DNA of 64,000 nt from Caldatribacterium sp051549785 (GTDB taxonomy: Bacteria > Atribacterota > Atribacteria > Atribacterales > Caldatribacteriaceae): positions 1,426,001-1,490,000 of the forward strand of contig NZ_CP189974.1 of NCBI RefSeq assembly GCF_051549785.1, given 5' to 3'. The notes below the pieces were generated by a model. It was not told the origin of the DNA. It searched no databases and saw only the letters and a list, made by a program, of their open reading frames with translations. How positions within the stretch are numbered: the stretch's first letter is position 1; each line of letters starts with the position of its first letter. A program made the translations under genes and the position numbers. Below are positions 24,796-33,278 of this stretch, piece by piece.

Positions 24796-26061
24796 ATGAA
24801 GCGGTTTCTGGCAGGAGTGATTGTTCTCCTTTTTGGCTGTGTTCTGGGCCCGGTCTGGGCTCTTGAAACCCAGGGGAACGTTGCGGCTTTCAGCTCCTAC
24901 AGCTTCCAGGAGAGGGATCTCGACTACGGCATAAAGGTGAATTTTTCTTCCACCATACCCCTGGACAGCCGCTATTTCGGCAACGTGGAGCTTCTTTTGA
25001 GGTACCAGGACGAGAACAATATTCGCCCCTTGCGGGTGCGGGAGGTCAGTTTCCAGGGAGTTCAGGCCCCCTGGGATGCAACAGACTTCCGGGTGGGGCT
25101 TCTTGAGATCACCTGGGGAGCCTCAGACATTATGAGCCCTGTGGACGTCCTGAATCCCCGCCCGTTCTCCCGGGATCTCAGCGCCGACATCCTCGGGGAG
25201 AAGATTCCCGTTCCGGCACTTGACCTTGAGTGGTATCTTAATACGACCTGGTCTTTGGAATTTTTCTACCAGCCGAGGTTTGTAGCCAATTTCGTCCCCG
25301 AATTTGTGGAGAAACAATTTCTCCTTCCCTCTCTCCTCCCCTTTGGGGTGGACCCACAGAGGACGAACATGGTCATCACTAGGGACGAGCCGCCGGTGAG
25401 TTTTTCCTCTCCTATCTGGGCTCTCCGGGCCCGGGGATCAATAGGTGCTTTTGACATTGCTTTGAGCTACATTCAGGGATATTTCCTTTCATCGTACCCT
25501 CGAGAAACCACCATTACCCTTCTTCCTGAGGGCCTGTGGGACGTTCGGGTGCATTTGGGGTATCCGAAAAGGTCTGTTCTTGGTCTAGAGTTCCAGGGGA
25601 CCCTTGCCGGGATAGAGGGGCTCACCCTCCGGGGAGATGTGGCCTTTGTGGTTCCCGAAAAGTGGATGCATACCGTGGTCCTTTCCCAGGGGGGAGAGGT
25701 GCAAATTCCCGTTTTCGATGCGCCGTACTGGAAGGCGAGTCTCGGGGTCGACTATTCCTGGAACAACACCTATGTGAATCTCGCCTACCTCCTGGGGAAC
25801 CTCTGGGAAGAGGGAGAGCGGGTTTCCCCGTACGGATATTTCCATGTCGACTGGCAGAGCGAAGACGGAAAGTGGAAGCCTTTTCTGAATTGTGTTACGA
25901 GTCTTGAAGATGGAAGCACGGTATGGATGCTTGGGACAGAATATAAACCAGAGGATAACTGGAATGTCACCTTGACGTATTCCGTCTCTTCAGGCGCCCA
26001 GGGGAGTAGACTGGGGAGCGTTGGTGAGGGTATTGCTCTTGAGGTAAAGTACAGCTTCTGA
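24796..26061 (+). CDS. Probable outer-membrane beta-barrel protein
   Basis: 421 residues with a signal peptide (MKRFLAGVIVLLFGCVLGPVWA). No long hydrophobic helix in the mature part but many alternating aromatic/polar strands (LRARGSIGAFDIALSYIQGYFL, YVNLAYLLGNLW, WNVTLTYSVSS). The C-terminus ends VKYSF, with the terminal Phe typical of Bam-assembled barrels. Located directly after the RND and LolA-like genes, it may be the outer-membrane end of the export route, as in DUF1302-type RND operons. Family not firmly recognised. Confidence 0.72.
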   Translation: MKRFLAGVIVLLFGCVLGPVWALETQGNVAAFSSYSFQERDLDYGIKVNFSSTIPLDSRYFGNVELLLRYQDENNIRPLRVREVSFQGVQAPWDATDFRVGLLEITWGASDIMSPVDVLNPRPFSRDLSADILGEKIPVPALDLEWYLNTTWSLEFFYQPRFVANFVPEFVEKQFLLPSLLPFGVDPQRTNMVITRDEPPVSFSSPIWALRARGSIGAFDIALSYIQGYFLSSYPRETTITLLPEGLWDVRVHLGYPKRSVLGLEFQGTLAGIEGLTLRGDVAFVVPEKWMHTVVLSQGGEVQIPVFDAPYWKASLGVDYSWNNTYVNLAYLLGNLWEEGERVSPYGYFHVDWQSEDGKWKPFLNCVTSLEDGSTVWMLGTEYKPEDNWNVTLTYSVSSGAQGSRLGSVGEGIALEVKYSF

Positions 26062-26069
26062 GGTGGTGA

Positions 26070-26645
26070 GTGTTGGAGGACACGAGGAGAAAGATTCTTG
26101 AAGCGGCGAAGAAGATTTTCGCCGAGAAGAGTTTTTTCGATGCCACTCTCGAAGACGTGGCCGCCCTTTCAGGGGTAAAGAAGTCCACGATTTACTACTA
26201 TTTTGAGAATAAGCTCGACCTTCTTATGAAAGTTATCCAGGAGATTTTTGAGGAACTCGCCGCAGCCTTGGAGAGTACCCTTCCCAGGGGAAATGTTAAG
26301 GAACTTCTGACGAGGATTGTGGATTGCTACTGTGAGTTCTTTTCTCAGAAGAGGGATCTCCTTCTGGTGTTCCAGCGTGCTGCTTTTGACCTTCTGAGCC
26401 ATGACGAGGCCTGTCAGCGCTTCCAGGAAATCGCCCAGAGGCTCCAGGAGATTCGGAAGAGGATAGCAGAGAAAATTGGGGAAGTGACCACGAGGACTGG
26501 GAAGAAAATCTCGGGAGATGCACTCTTGCGGATGATTGCTGCGAGCATTGGAGGGTACTGTATTGAGGAGTTGAAAGAGGGAAGGACCATTACTCAGGAT
26601 GACAAGGAGATCCTCAAAGAGGTTTTCACTGCCTTTCTGGCCTGA
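26070..26645 (+). CDS. TetR-family transcriptional regulator
   Basis: 191 residues. Residues 5-50 are the TetR helix-turn-helix: RRKILEAAKKIFAEKSFFDATLEDVAALSG and KSTIYYYFENKLDLL. The rest is a helical ligand domain. GTG 26070 or TTG 26073 could be the start; the latter has better spacing from AGGTGG. Last gene of the RND/LolA/OMP operon, so it probably represses the operon and senses the exported molecule, possibly through the palindrome at 21208. Confidence 0.9.
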   Translation: MLEDTRRKILEAAKKIFAEKSFFDATLEDVAALSGVKKSTIYYYFENKLDLLMKVIQEIFEELAAALESTLPRGNVKELLTRIVDCYCEFFSQKRDLLLVFQRAAFDLLSHDEACQRFQEIAQRLQEIRKRIAEKIGEVTTRTGKKISGDALLRMIAASIGGYCIEELKEGRTITQDDKEILKEVFTAFLA

Positions 26646-26654
26646 GGTGAGACG

Positions 26655-27695
26655 ATGAAGAGAAGAATCGTTGACCTCCGCCGGGATACCATCACTCTCC
26701 CCACGGAGGAAATGAGGCGGTTCGCCTTTCAGGCTCCTTTGGGGGATTCCGTGTACGGTGAAGACCCTATGCAGAACGAGCTCGAATCCCTGGCGGCATC
26801 CCTTCTGGGGAAGGAGGCGAGCATCTTTCTTCCCAGCGGCACCATGGGGAATCTCGTGGCCCTTCTCACCCATACCACTCGAGGGGATGAGGTTATTCTC
26901 GAAGAAAACGCCCACATTCGAACCTCAGAAACCGGAGGTATCGGGGCCATAGCCGGACTCATGGTACGGACGCTCCGGGGAGATGATGGTGCTCCGGATC
27001 CCGATGACATTCGTCGGGCAATCCGCCCGCGGGATATCCACTATCCCCGTACTCGTCTTATTTGTCTTGAGAACACCCATTACCGCTACGGGGGTATCGT
27101 TCCTCCTCTTGAGAAGCTCAGGGCCATCAAGCGCCTGGCAGAAGAGGTTGGATTACGGGTCCATCTCGACGGGGCCCGCCTTTTCAACGCGGCGGTATAC
27201 CTTGGGGTTCCTGCGAAAGACATCGCCGCCTGTGCAGATACAGTGATGATTTCCCTCTCGAAAGGGCTTGGAGCTCCTGTGGGTTCGCTCCTTGCCGGTC
27301 CCCGGGATTTCATCGAAGAAGCGAAGCGGTACCGGAAAATGCTTGGAGGGGGAATGCGCCAGACCGGGTGGCTCTGTGCCTGTGGGATTGTGGCACTCTC
27401 TCCGGAGAATATCGCTCGTCTTGAAGAGGACCACAGAAACGCTCGACTTCTTGCCGAAAGACTTGCAGAAATTGAGGGACTTTCTGTGGACCTTTCCCGG
27501 GTGCAGACGAACTTTGTCCTGCTTCACCTGCACCGAAAGGACCTTACTGCGCATCGCTTCGTCGAGCTTCTTCAGGAACGGGGTGTTCTGGCTACCCCGG
27601 TTTCTGCATCGCTTGTCCGGTTTGTAACCTCAAGAGAGGTAACAAGAGAGGACATCCTCGAGACGGTGGAAGTTGTCAAAGAGGTGTTACGGTAG
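26655..27695 (+). CDS. ltaE: Low-specificity threonine aldolase
   Basis: 346 residues, PLP fold-type I. Motifs: DLRRDTITLPTEEM at the N-terminus, GDSVYGEDP, LPSGTMGNLVALL (cofactor phosphate site), LHLDGARLFNAA (Asp to the pyridine N), and SLSKGLGAPVGS carrying the Schiff-base Lys. Splits L-threonine or allo-threonine to glycine and acetaldehyde. Follows the TetR gene after 9 bases with a GAGGTGAGACG ribosome site, so it may be read through from that operon, although its function seems unrelated. Confidence 0.93.
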   Translation: MKRRIVDLRRDTITLPTEEMRRFAFQAPLGDSVYGEDPMQNELESLAASLLGKEASIFLPSGTMGNLVALLTHTTRGDEVILEENAHIRTSETGGIGAIAGLMVRTLRGDDGAPDPDDIRRAIRPRDIHYPRTRLICLENTHYRYGGIVPPLEKLRAIKRLAEEVGLRVHLDGARLFNAAVYLGVPAKDIAACADTVMISLSKGLGAPVGSLLAGPRDFIEEAKRYRKMLGGGMRQTGWLCACGIVALSPENIARLEEDHRNARLLAERLAEIEGLSVDLSRVQTNFVLLHLHRKDLTAHRFVELLQERGVLATPVSASLVRFVTSREVTREDILETVEVVKEVLR

Positions 27696-27697
27696 CG

Positions 27698-28036
27698 ATG
27701 AGGCGTCTGGAGAATGTGGTGAAAAAGCTTCTCCATTCCCTTATCGATGCCTGTCCTCAACAGGGGTTCATTCCCCTCGAAGAGTATGTCTTCCAGGAAG
27801 CCGTAAAGGCGTATCTTGCGGACCTTTCATGCCTTGATGCAGAAGATATGGGAGCGCTCCTTTCGGCAACGTCATTTCTTGGGATGCTGCAGCGGGTCAC
27901 CGGGGGATGCTTCCTTCAGTTTTCCCGTCTCACCCTCTTCTGGCTTGCTGAGATTGAGAGGGTCCTCGGGGTACTCCGGGAAGGGTTGGCCCAGGCACTG
28001 GATTCCAGAACGGTCTCCCTTGCCTTGCGGGAATAA
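27698..28036 (+). CDS. Hypothetical helical protein
   Basis: 112 residues, unrecognised. Predicted all-helical (VVKKLLHSLIDACPQQ, YVFQEAVKAYLADLS, LFWLAEIERVLGVLREGLAQAL) with no motif, signal peptide or clear membrane segment. ATG is 3 bases after the threonine aldolase stop, with GAGGTG upstream, so it is likely co-transcribed. Followed by the rarA promoter region. Confidence 0.6.
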   Translation: MRRLENVVKKLLHSLIDACPQQGFIPLEEYVFQEAVKAYLADLSCLDAEDMGALLSATSFLGMLQRVTGGCFLQFSRLTLFWLAEIERVLGVLREGLAQALDSRTVSLALRE

Positions 28037-28040
28037 AGGC

Positions 28041-28090
28041 TTGTGTTCTTTTGCCCCGAGGAATATAATGTTACTGTAGAACAGAAGTTC
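28041..28090 (+). promoter_or_regulatory. rarA promoter with LexA-like (SOS) box
   Basis: TTGTGT (28041-28046), 17 bases, TATAAT (28064-28069). GAAC-N4-GTTC at 28079-28090, inside the 16-base inverted repeat 28077-28092, matches the core of the Bacillus-type LexA site (CGAAC-N4-GTTCG) and sits at the predicted start of transcription. Confidence 0.6.
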
Positions 28091-28170
28091 TAAGGAAGGA
28101 GAGAGCGACGGTTTTCAGGGAAGGAGAGCTCTTTGGAGTCCGGGAAGAAACAAAGCCTCTTGCCTTTCGA

Positions 28171-29424
28171 ATGCGTCCCCGAACGCTGGATGAAGTTGTG
28201 GGACAGCCCCATCTTACGGGTCCCCAGGGGTTGCTGCGCCGGATTGTGGAAGCCCAATTTCTCCCCTCTCTCATTTTCTGGGGGCCACCGGGAACGGGAA
28301 AGACCTCTGTGGCCTTTCTTCTTGCCGAAGCCTGTGGGTACCGCATGACTTCCCTGAGCGCAGTGGCTTCGGGAGTCAAAGAGATTCGAGAAGCAGTGCA
28401 GGAAGCTGAAAATGCCCTGAAATTCCATGGGAAGAAAACCGTTTTCTTTATCGATGAAGTGCACCGCTTCCACAAGGGCCAGCAGAGTCTCCTTTTGCCC
28501 TACGTTGAGGAGGGGCTTATCACGTTTATTGGATCCACCACGGAGAATCCCTCTTTTGAAATCATTGCACCCCTTCTTTCCCGGGTGCAAGTGGTCATCT
28601 TCCGGGAAATACCTTTTGAAGACCTTTTGTATCTCCTTCGACGTGCCCTTGAGGAAGAGCGGGGTCTACGGGGGAAGGCTCCACCCTTTGAAGAGGAAGC
28701 CCTGCAGTGGATTGCCCGTCTTGCCGATGGCGATGCTCGCCAGGCGCTGAATATGCTTGAAACCGCTGCCCACCTCGCAAGGCAGGAAGGCAAAGAGCAG
28801 GTTGACGTTGATTTCTTGCAGGGCCTTTTCCGGAAAGTCTCCTACCTCTACGATAAGTCAGGGGAGGAACACTATAACCTCCTTTCGGCCTACCATAAGA
28901 GTCTTCGAGGAAGTGACCCCGATGCAGCACTGTACTGGCTTGCGCGAATGCTTGAAGCTGGAGAAGACCCCCATGCTATTCTGCGACGTCTCATTGCCTG
29001 TGCTTCGGAAGACGTCGGAAATGCCGATCCTCAGGCACTGCTCATTGCCCTGGCTGCTCGGGAGGCCTTCGATTTTCTGGGAGAGCCTGAAGGGCGACTT
29101 GCCCTTGCGCAGGCCACAGTCTATGTTGCCTGTGCCCCAAAGAGCAACGCTTCGTACCGGGCGCTTCAGGAAGCTCTGGAGGATGTGAGGAAATACGGCT
29201 CGCTTCCTGTTCCCTTGCACCTTCGCAATGCTCCCACCGGGCTTTTGCGGCAACTGGGGTACGCCAAGGAATACCAGTACGTCCACGATTTTCCGGAAGG
29301 GTTTGTGTTTCAGGAGTACTTTCCCACCTCGCTGGGAAGGAGAGTGTACTATCGTCCCACCCAGCGCGGTTATGAGAAGGTCCTCGCGGAACGTCTGAGT
29401 CTCCTCTGGGGAGAACGGAAGTAA
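28171..29424 (+). CDS. rarA: Replication-associated recombination factor, AAA ATPase (RarA/MgsA)
   Basis: 417 residues from ATG 28171. Walker A GPPGTGKTS, Walker B FFIDEVHRFHKGQQ, sensor 1 GSTTENPSFE, Arg finger segment LLSRVQV, then the RarA-specific C-terminal tetramerisation part (SGEEHYNLLSAYHKSLRGSDPDAALYWLARM, RRLIACASEDVGNADP). RarA acts at stalled forks. The frame upstream is open and encodes ELFG and KPLAFR, which match the usual N-terminus. It holds no ATG, GTG or TTG, so the true start may be ACG 28108 (6 bases after AAGGAG), giving 438 residues. Confidence 0.94.
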   Translation: MRPRTLDEVVGQPHLTGPQGLLRRIVEAQFLPSLIFWGPPGTGKTSVAFLLAEACGYRMTSLSAVASGVKEIREAVQEAENALKFHGKKTVFFIDEVHRFHKGQQSLLLPYVEEGLITFIGSTTENPSFEIIAPLLSRVQVVIFREIPFEDLLYLLRRALEEERGLRGKAPPFEEEALQWIARLADGDARQALNMLETAAHLARQEGKEQVDVDFLQGLFRKVSYLYDKSGEEHYNLLSAYHKSLRGSDPDAALYWLARMLEAGEDPHAILRRLIACASEDVGNADPQALLIALAAREAFDFLGEPEGRLALAQATVYVACAPKSNASYRALQEALEDVRKYGSLPVPLHLRNAPTGLLRQLGYAKEYQYVHDFPEGFVFQEYFPTSLGRRVYYRPTQRGYEKVLAERLSLLWGERK

Positions 29425-29453
29425 CCACCATCAGGGATTTTCGCGAAGCCCCC

Positions 29454-29483
29454 TTGACGAAGTCAGCGATGTTCTTTTACAAT
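29454..29483 (+). promoter_or_regulatory. deoC promoter
   Basis: TTGACG (29454-29459), 18-base spacer, TACAAT (29478-29483), about 50 bases before the deoC start. Confidence 0.6.
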
Positions 29484-29532
29484 GGATAGCGATATCATGT
29501 TTTTATTTTGTTATTACAAAGGAGGTGTGGTG

Positions 29533-30228
29533 GTGGATTACACCTGTCAAGACATTGCCAAAATGATTGACCATTCCCTCCTTCGACCCGATCTCACCGA
29601 TGAGGACATTGTGAGGGGATGTGAGATTGCCAGGAAGTACAACGTTGCCTCGGTGTGTTGTCGCCCTTCTGATGTAGCTCTGGCCAGGAAGCTCCTTGAG
29701 GGGAGCGAAGTCAAGGTTGGGGCTGTGGTTGGCTTTCCCCACGGCGCTCACAAGACGGAAACCAAGGTCTTCGAGGCGGAGCAGGCCATTCGCGATGGAG
29801 CAGAAGAAATCGACATGGTTATCCATATTGGGAAACTCCGTTCCCGCGACTTTGAGTACGTAAAGCGAGACATCCAGGCAGTGGTCGAGGTTGCCCACCG
29901 GCATGGAGTTATTGTGAAGGTCATCCTTGAGAACTGCTACCTCACGGATGAATTGAAGCGCATCGGGTGCAGGCTCGCTGAAGAGGCAGGGGCTGACTTT
30001 GTCAAAACTTCCACAGGGTTTGGTCCCGGAGGTGCGACCATTGAGGACCTCATTTTGATGAGGCAGTCCGTTTCTCCAAAAGTCCAGGTCAAGGCAGCGG
30101 GAGGCGTGCGGGATCTCGATGCCGCCCTGAAGGTTCGGGAGGTAGGTGCCACGAGGTTTGGAGCAACGAGGACTGAAGAGATTATGGAGGAGTGTTACCG
30201 GAGAAAAGGGAAGGAAGAGTGTTGTTGA
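29533..30228 (+). CDS. deoC: Deoxyribose-phosphate aldolase
   Basis: 231 residues. Of three consecutive GTG codons, 29533 is best placed after AAAGGAGG. TIM-barrel class I aldolase with MIDHSLLRPDLTDEDI, AVVGFPHGAHKTETK, IDMVIHIGKLRS, the Schiff-base Lys in FVKTSTGFGPGGAT, and the second Lys in VKAAGGVRD. Cleaves 2-deoxyribose-5-phosphate to glyceraldehyde-3-phosphate and acetaldehyde. Stands 23 bases before an old-yellow-enzyme gene. IHIG replaces the common INIG, a mild change. Confidence 0.95.
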   Translation: MDYTCQDIAKMIDHSLLRPDLTDEDIVRGCEIARKYNVASVCCRPSDVALARKLLEGSEVKVGAVVGFPHGAHKTETKVFEAEQAIRDGAEEIDMVIHIGKLRSRDFEYVKRDIQAVVEVAHRHGVIVKVILENCYLTDELKRIGCRLAEEAGADFVKTSTGFGPGGATIEDLILMRQSVSPKVQVKAAGGVRDLDAALKVREVGATRFGATRTEEIMEECYRRKGKEECC

Positions 30229-30251
30229 GCACAGCGAGAGGAGGCATTCCA

Positions 30252-32375
30252 GTGAAGAATCCATATTTCCCCCATCTCTTCTCTCCTATCGAGATTGGGA
30301 ACTTTGTCGTCCCTAACCGGATTGTCCATGTGCCTACGGATATCAGTTCAGCAAACGCCGATGGCTCGGTGAACGAGCGAGTTATCCGGTACCATGAGGA
30401 AATTGCCAAGGGGGGTTGCGGCTTCATCATTGTTGGCGCGACAACTCCCGACAAGGCAACGGGAAGACCCACTGTGACCTGCCTTGCAGCGGATGAAGAT
30501 CCCATGATCCCCGGGCTTGCCCGTCTTGCCGAAGCGATGCACCGATATGGTGCCCGGTGTGCAGTGCAGATTCAGCATCCAGGACGACAGGCAGCCTGGC
30601 CGAGGAAAGACCTTTTCTCTGCCACCGATATGGTGGTATCCCTTCCCGGTTCCGCGGGACACGAAATCGTCTACGCTGAGGAAGTTTCCAAGAAAGGGAA
30701 ATCCATCCGGGCTATGACTATCGAGGAGATTTATGACCTCATTGAGAAGTTCGCTGAAGCTGCCTGGCGCGTTCAGCAGGCGGGTTTCGATGCCGTGGAA
30801 CTCCACGGAGCCCATGGGTATCTCATCGCCCAGTTCATGAGCCCCTATATCAACCGGAGGAATGACCGGTTTGGTGGGAGTTTCATTAACCGGATGCGAT
30901 TTGTCCTTGAGATTATCGACCGCATTAAGCGGAAGTGCGGAAAGAACTTCCCCATTGGTATCCGGTACTCCGGAGAAGAGTGGATCGAAGGTGGCAGGAC
31001 TCTCGAGGAGAGCATCAAAATTGCCAAGCTGATGGAGGAAAACGGTGTGGCATTCCTTGACATTAGTGCCGGAACGTTCGAGGTGCCCGGGCCGACCATG
31101 GATCCCATGTACTACCCTCAGGGGTGGAACACCTATGCTGCCTGGGAAATCAAAAAACACGTCAGGATTCCTGTTATAACGAGCCATACCCTGCGGGACC
31201 CTGAGTACTGTGAGCGAATTCTCGCTGAGGGAAAAGCTGACATGGTTGGGCTCTCGAGGCAGCTCATTGCAGATCCCTACTGGGCAAACAAGGCCAGAGA
31301 GGGGAGGGTGAGGGAAATTCGTAAGTGCATCTCGTGCCTTGTGGGATGCTGGCAGGAATCCCTTATGATTAAGCGGGAGTGTCGCTGTGCAATCAACCCT
31401 GCAATGGGTGACGAACGGTTTATCGATCTTCCGAAGGCCAGGAAGCCCCTTCGGGTTGCCATCGTCGGTGGGGGTCCAGGTGGCCTTGAGGCAGCAAGAA
31501 TTGCCACCCTACGAGGTCATGAGGTCACGGTATTTGAGAAGACCGGAGAGCTGGGAGGAGCGATACTCCTCTGCTGTACCGTTCCAGGGAAAACGAAAAT
31601 GCGCTGGTATGCTGACTGGCTACGGGAACAAATCACGCAGCTTGGTGTTACCGTACGTCTTCGGACCGAGCCCACCATCGAGGATCTTAAGGCTTTCGAC
31701 GTTGTTCTTGTGGCCACTGGGGGCAGGGTTCTTCGTCCCGATATTCCCGGTATTGATCTGCCTTTTGTGGTTTCCTTTGACGAGGTTCTCCGGTGTAAGG
31801 CCATAGGGTGCGCGTACTACCCAGGTGATAGGCCAAAGCCACTGGAATGTGGGGGAACGGTACTCATCTGGGGGGACCATTTTGGAGCGGCAGACACTGC
31901 GGAGAAACTCGGATTCGAAGGAAAGAAGATCTACATTGTTACCGAAAACCGGGAGTTTGCTTCCTGGATGGAACCGTGCCACCGGGACGTCATGATGAAA
32001 CGTTTTGCAGGAGGGAATGGTGAAGCCCTCACCCTTCGTCCTTACAAGCATCCGGTAACGGTCTTCACCCAGACAACGGTGCTTGAAATTCGTCCTGGAG
32101 GAGAGGTTGTGCTTCAGGACAGTGAGTTCAGACGAAGGGTGATCAAAGTCGACCAGGTCATCCTCGCCAAGGTTGTGCCCAACGATGCCTTCTACAGGCA
32201 GTGTCTTGAAGCAGGACTTCTTGTTGGGAAAATCGGCGATGCAAAGGAAGTCCGCAATCTCCGGGGAGCCGTTACTGATGGAGCTAACGCCGGTCTCCTC
32301 CTTGAGGAGGATGTCATACTCAATGGAAACCTTGCCCTGGTAGCCTCCCTGCCCACAGAGGTAAGAGGGCGGTGA
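30252..32375 (+). CDS. FadH-like NADH:flavin oxidoreductase (old yellow enzyme with Fe-S and FAD domains)
   Basis: 707 residues. GTG 30252 follows AGAGGAGG. Residues 1-345 form the FMN TIM barrel (FSPIEIGNFVVPNRIVHVP, AVQIQHPGRQA, ELHGAHGYLIAQFMSPYINRR). A 4Fe-4S motif CISCLVGCW, with a later Cys at RCAINP, lies near 362-392. A FAD/NAD domain starts at VAIVGGGPGGLEAARIA. This is the 2,4-dienoyl-CoA reductase / trimethylamine dehydrogenase architecture. It reduces an activated C=C bond using NAD(P)H. Neighbours (deoC, sugar operon) do not identify the substrate. Confidence 0.92.
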   Translation: MKNPYFPHLFSPIEIGNFVVPNRIVHVPTDISSANADGSVNERVIRYHEEIAKGGCGFIIVGATTPDKATGRPTVTCLAADEDPMIPGLARLAEAMHRYGARCAVQIQHPGRQAAWPRKDLFSATDMVVSLPGSAGHEIVYAEEVSKKGKSIRAMTIEEIYDLIEKFAEAAWRVQQAGFDAVELHGAHGYLIAQFMSPYINRRNDRFGGSFINRMRFVLEIIDRIKRKCGKNFPIGIRYSGEEWIEGGRTLEESIKIAKLMEENGVAFLDISAGTFEVPGPTMDPMYYPQGWNTYAAWEIKKHVRIPVITSHTLRDPEYCERILAEGKADMVGLSRQLIADPYWANKAREGRVREIRKCISCLVGCWQESLMIKRECRCAINPAMGDERFIDLPKARKPLRVAIVGGGPGGLEAARIATLRGHEVTVFEKTGELGGAILLCCTVPGKTKMRWYADWLREQITQLGVTVRLRTEPTIEDLKAFDVVLVATGGRVLRPDIPGIDLPFVVSFDEVLRCKAIGCAYYPGDRPKPLECGGTVLIWGDHFGAADTAEKLGFEGKKIYIVTENREFASWMEPCHRDVMMKRFAGGNGEALTLRPYKHPVTVFTQTTVLEIRPGGEVVLQDSEFRRRVIKVDQVILAKVVPNDAFYRQCLEAGLLVGKIGDAKEVRNLRGAVTDGANAGLLLEEDVILNGNLALVASLPTEVRGR

Positions 32376-32416
32376 GCGTTTCCCGGTACCCCCTGGGATG
32401 ATGGCTGAAAGAAGGT

Positions 32417-32444
32417 GAGTACGGTATACTTAGAAGGCGTACTC
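32417..32444. promoter_or_regulatory. GntR promoter with inverted repeat
   Basis: TATACT at 32425-32430 is a possible -10. It lies between the arms GAGTACG (32417-32423) and CGTACTC (32438-32444), perfect 7-bp inverted repeats with centres 21 bases apart, a possible self-regulatory operator. Confidence 0.45.
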
Positions 32445-32496
32445 CTCCCTTCCTCCCGGGAGGGGAAAGAATCCTGAACAACAGGAGGGTGGAGCA

Positions 32497-33264
32497 ATGC
32501 CTGAGATTCTTGAAGAGAGCGGTATTCCACTGTACCAGCAGCTGAAGAATATCCTCAAAGGTCAGATTCTCAGCGGGGTACTCAAGCCGGGGGATCGGAT
32601 TCCTCCAGAGACCGAGTTGTGCGCGAAGTACGGGGTGAGCCGGATCACGGTTCGACAGGCCATTCACAGCCTTGTGGAAGAGGGATTTCTCTATCGGAAA
32701 CAGGGGAAAGGAACCTTCGTCACCTCTCCGAAACTTCGTCGAAGGCTGCCGAAGCTCTATAGTTTCACCGAGGACATGCTTGAGCTTGGTCTTCAGCCGA
32801 GTTCCCGGGTGCTTTCCTGCGAGGTGGTTACTGCGGATGACAAAGTACGGGAAATCCTCCGGCTTCCTGCACAGGAGGAAAAGGTGAACCGGATTGTCCG
32901 GGTTCGCTGTGCCAACAACGAGCCAATTCTCCTTGAAACCACTGTTATTCCTCTGTATCTCTGTCCGGGGCTTATCGAGGAAGATCTCGAGCGGGGGTCG
33001 CTCTATGCAGTGCTTCGGGAAAAGTACGGTCTTCTCCTTGACCACGCCTATGAAACCTACGAAGTTGGGAAAGTGAGAAAGGAGGAAGCGCAACACCTTG
33101 AGTGTCGCGTCGGCCTTCCAGCGTTCATTATTGAGCGGGTGACGTACCTCCGGAATGAGGTCCCTGTGGAATGGACGAAATCCGTGGCCCGGGGAGACCG
33201 CCTCCGCTTTACGGTCCTTCTTGTTGCCGATCAGGCTCAGATTCGCCGCCAGGTTGAAGTGTAG
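32497..33264 (+). CDS. GntR/HutC-family transcriptional regulator
   Basis: 255 residues. Residues 10-75 are a winged helix (PLYQQLKNILKGQILSGVLKPGDRIPPE, YGVSRITVRQAIHSLVEEGFLYRKQGKGTFV). Residues about 95-245 are the UTRA ligand domain of the HutC subfamily, usually sensing a sugar phosphate or amino sugar. ATG follows AGGAGGGTGGAG. Heads an operon with a ROK kinase, a Gfo/Idh/MocA dehydrogenase and a TIM-barrel isomerase, which it presumably controls. Confidence 0.93.
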   Translation: MPEILEESGIPLYQQLKNILKGQILSGVLKPGDRIPPETELCAKYGVSRITVRQAIHSLVEEGFLYRKQGKGTFVTSPKLRRRLPKLYSFTEDMLELGLQPSSRVLSCEVVTADDKVREILRLPAQEEKVNRIVRVRCANNEPILLETTVIPLYLCPGLIEEDLERGSLYAVLREKYGLLLDHAYETYEVGKVRKEEAQHLECRVGLPAFIIERVTYLRNEVPVEWTKSVARGDRLRFTVLLVADQAQIRRQVEV

Positions 33265-33278
33265 GAGGTTGGGAGACG

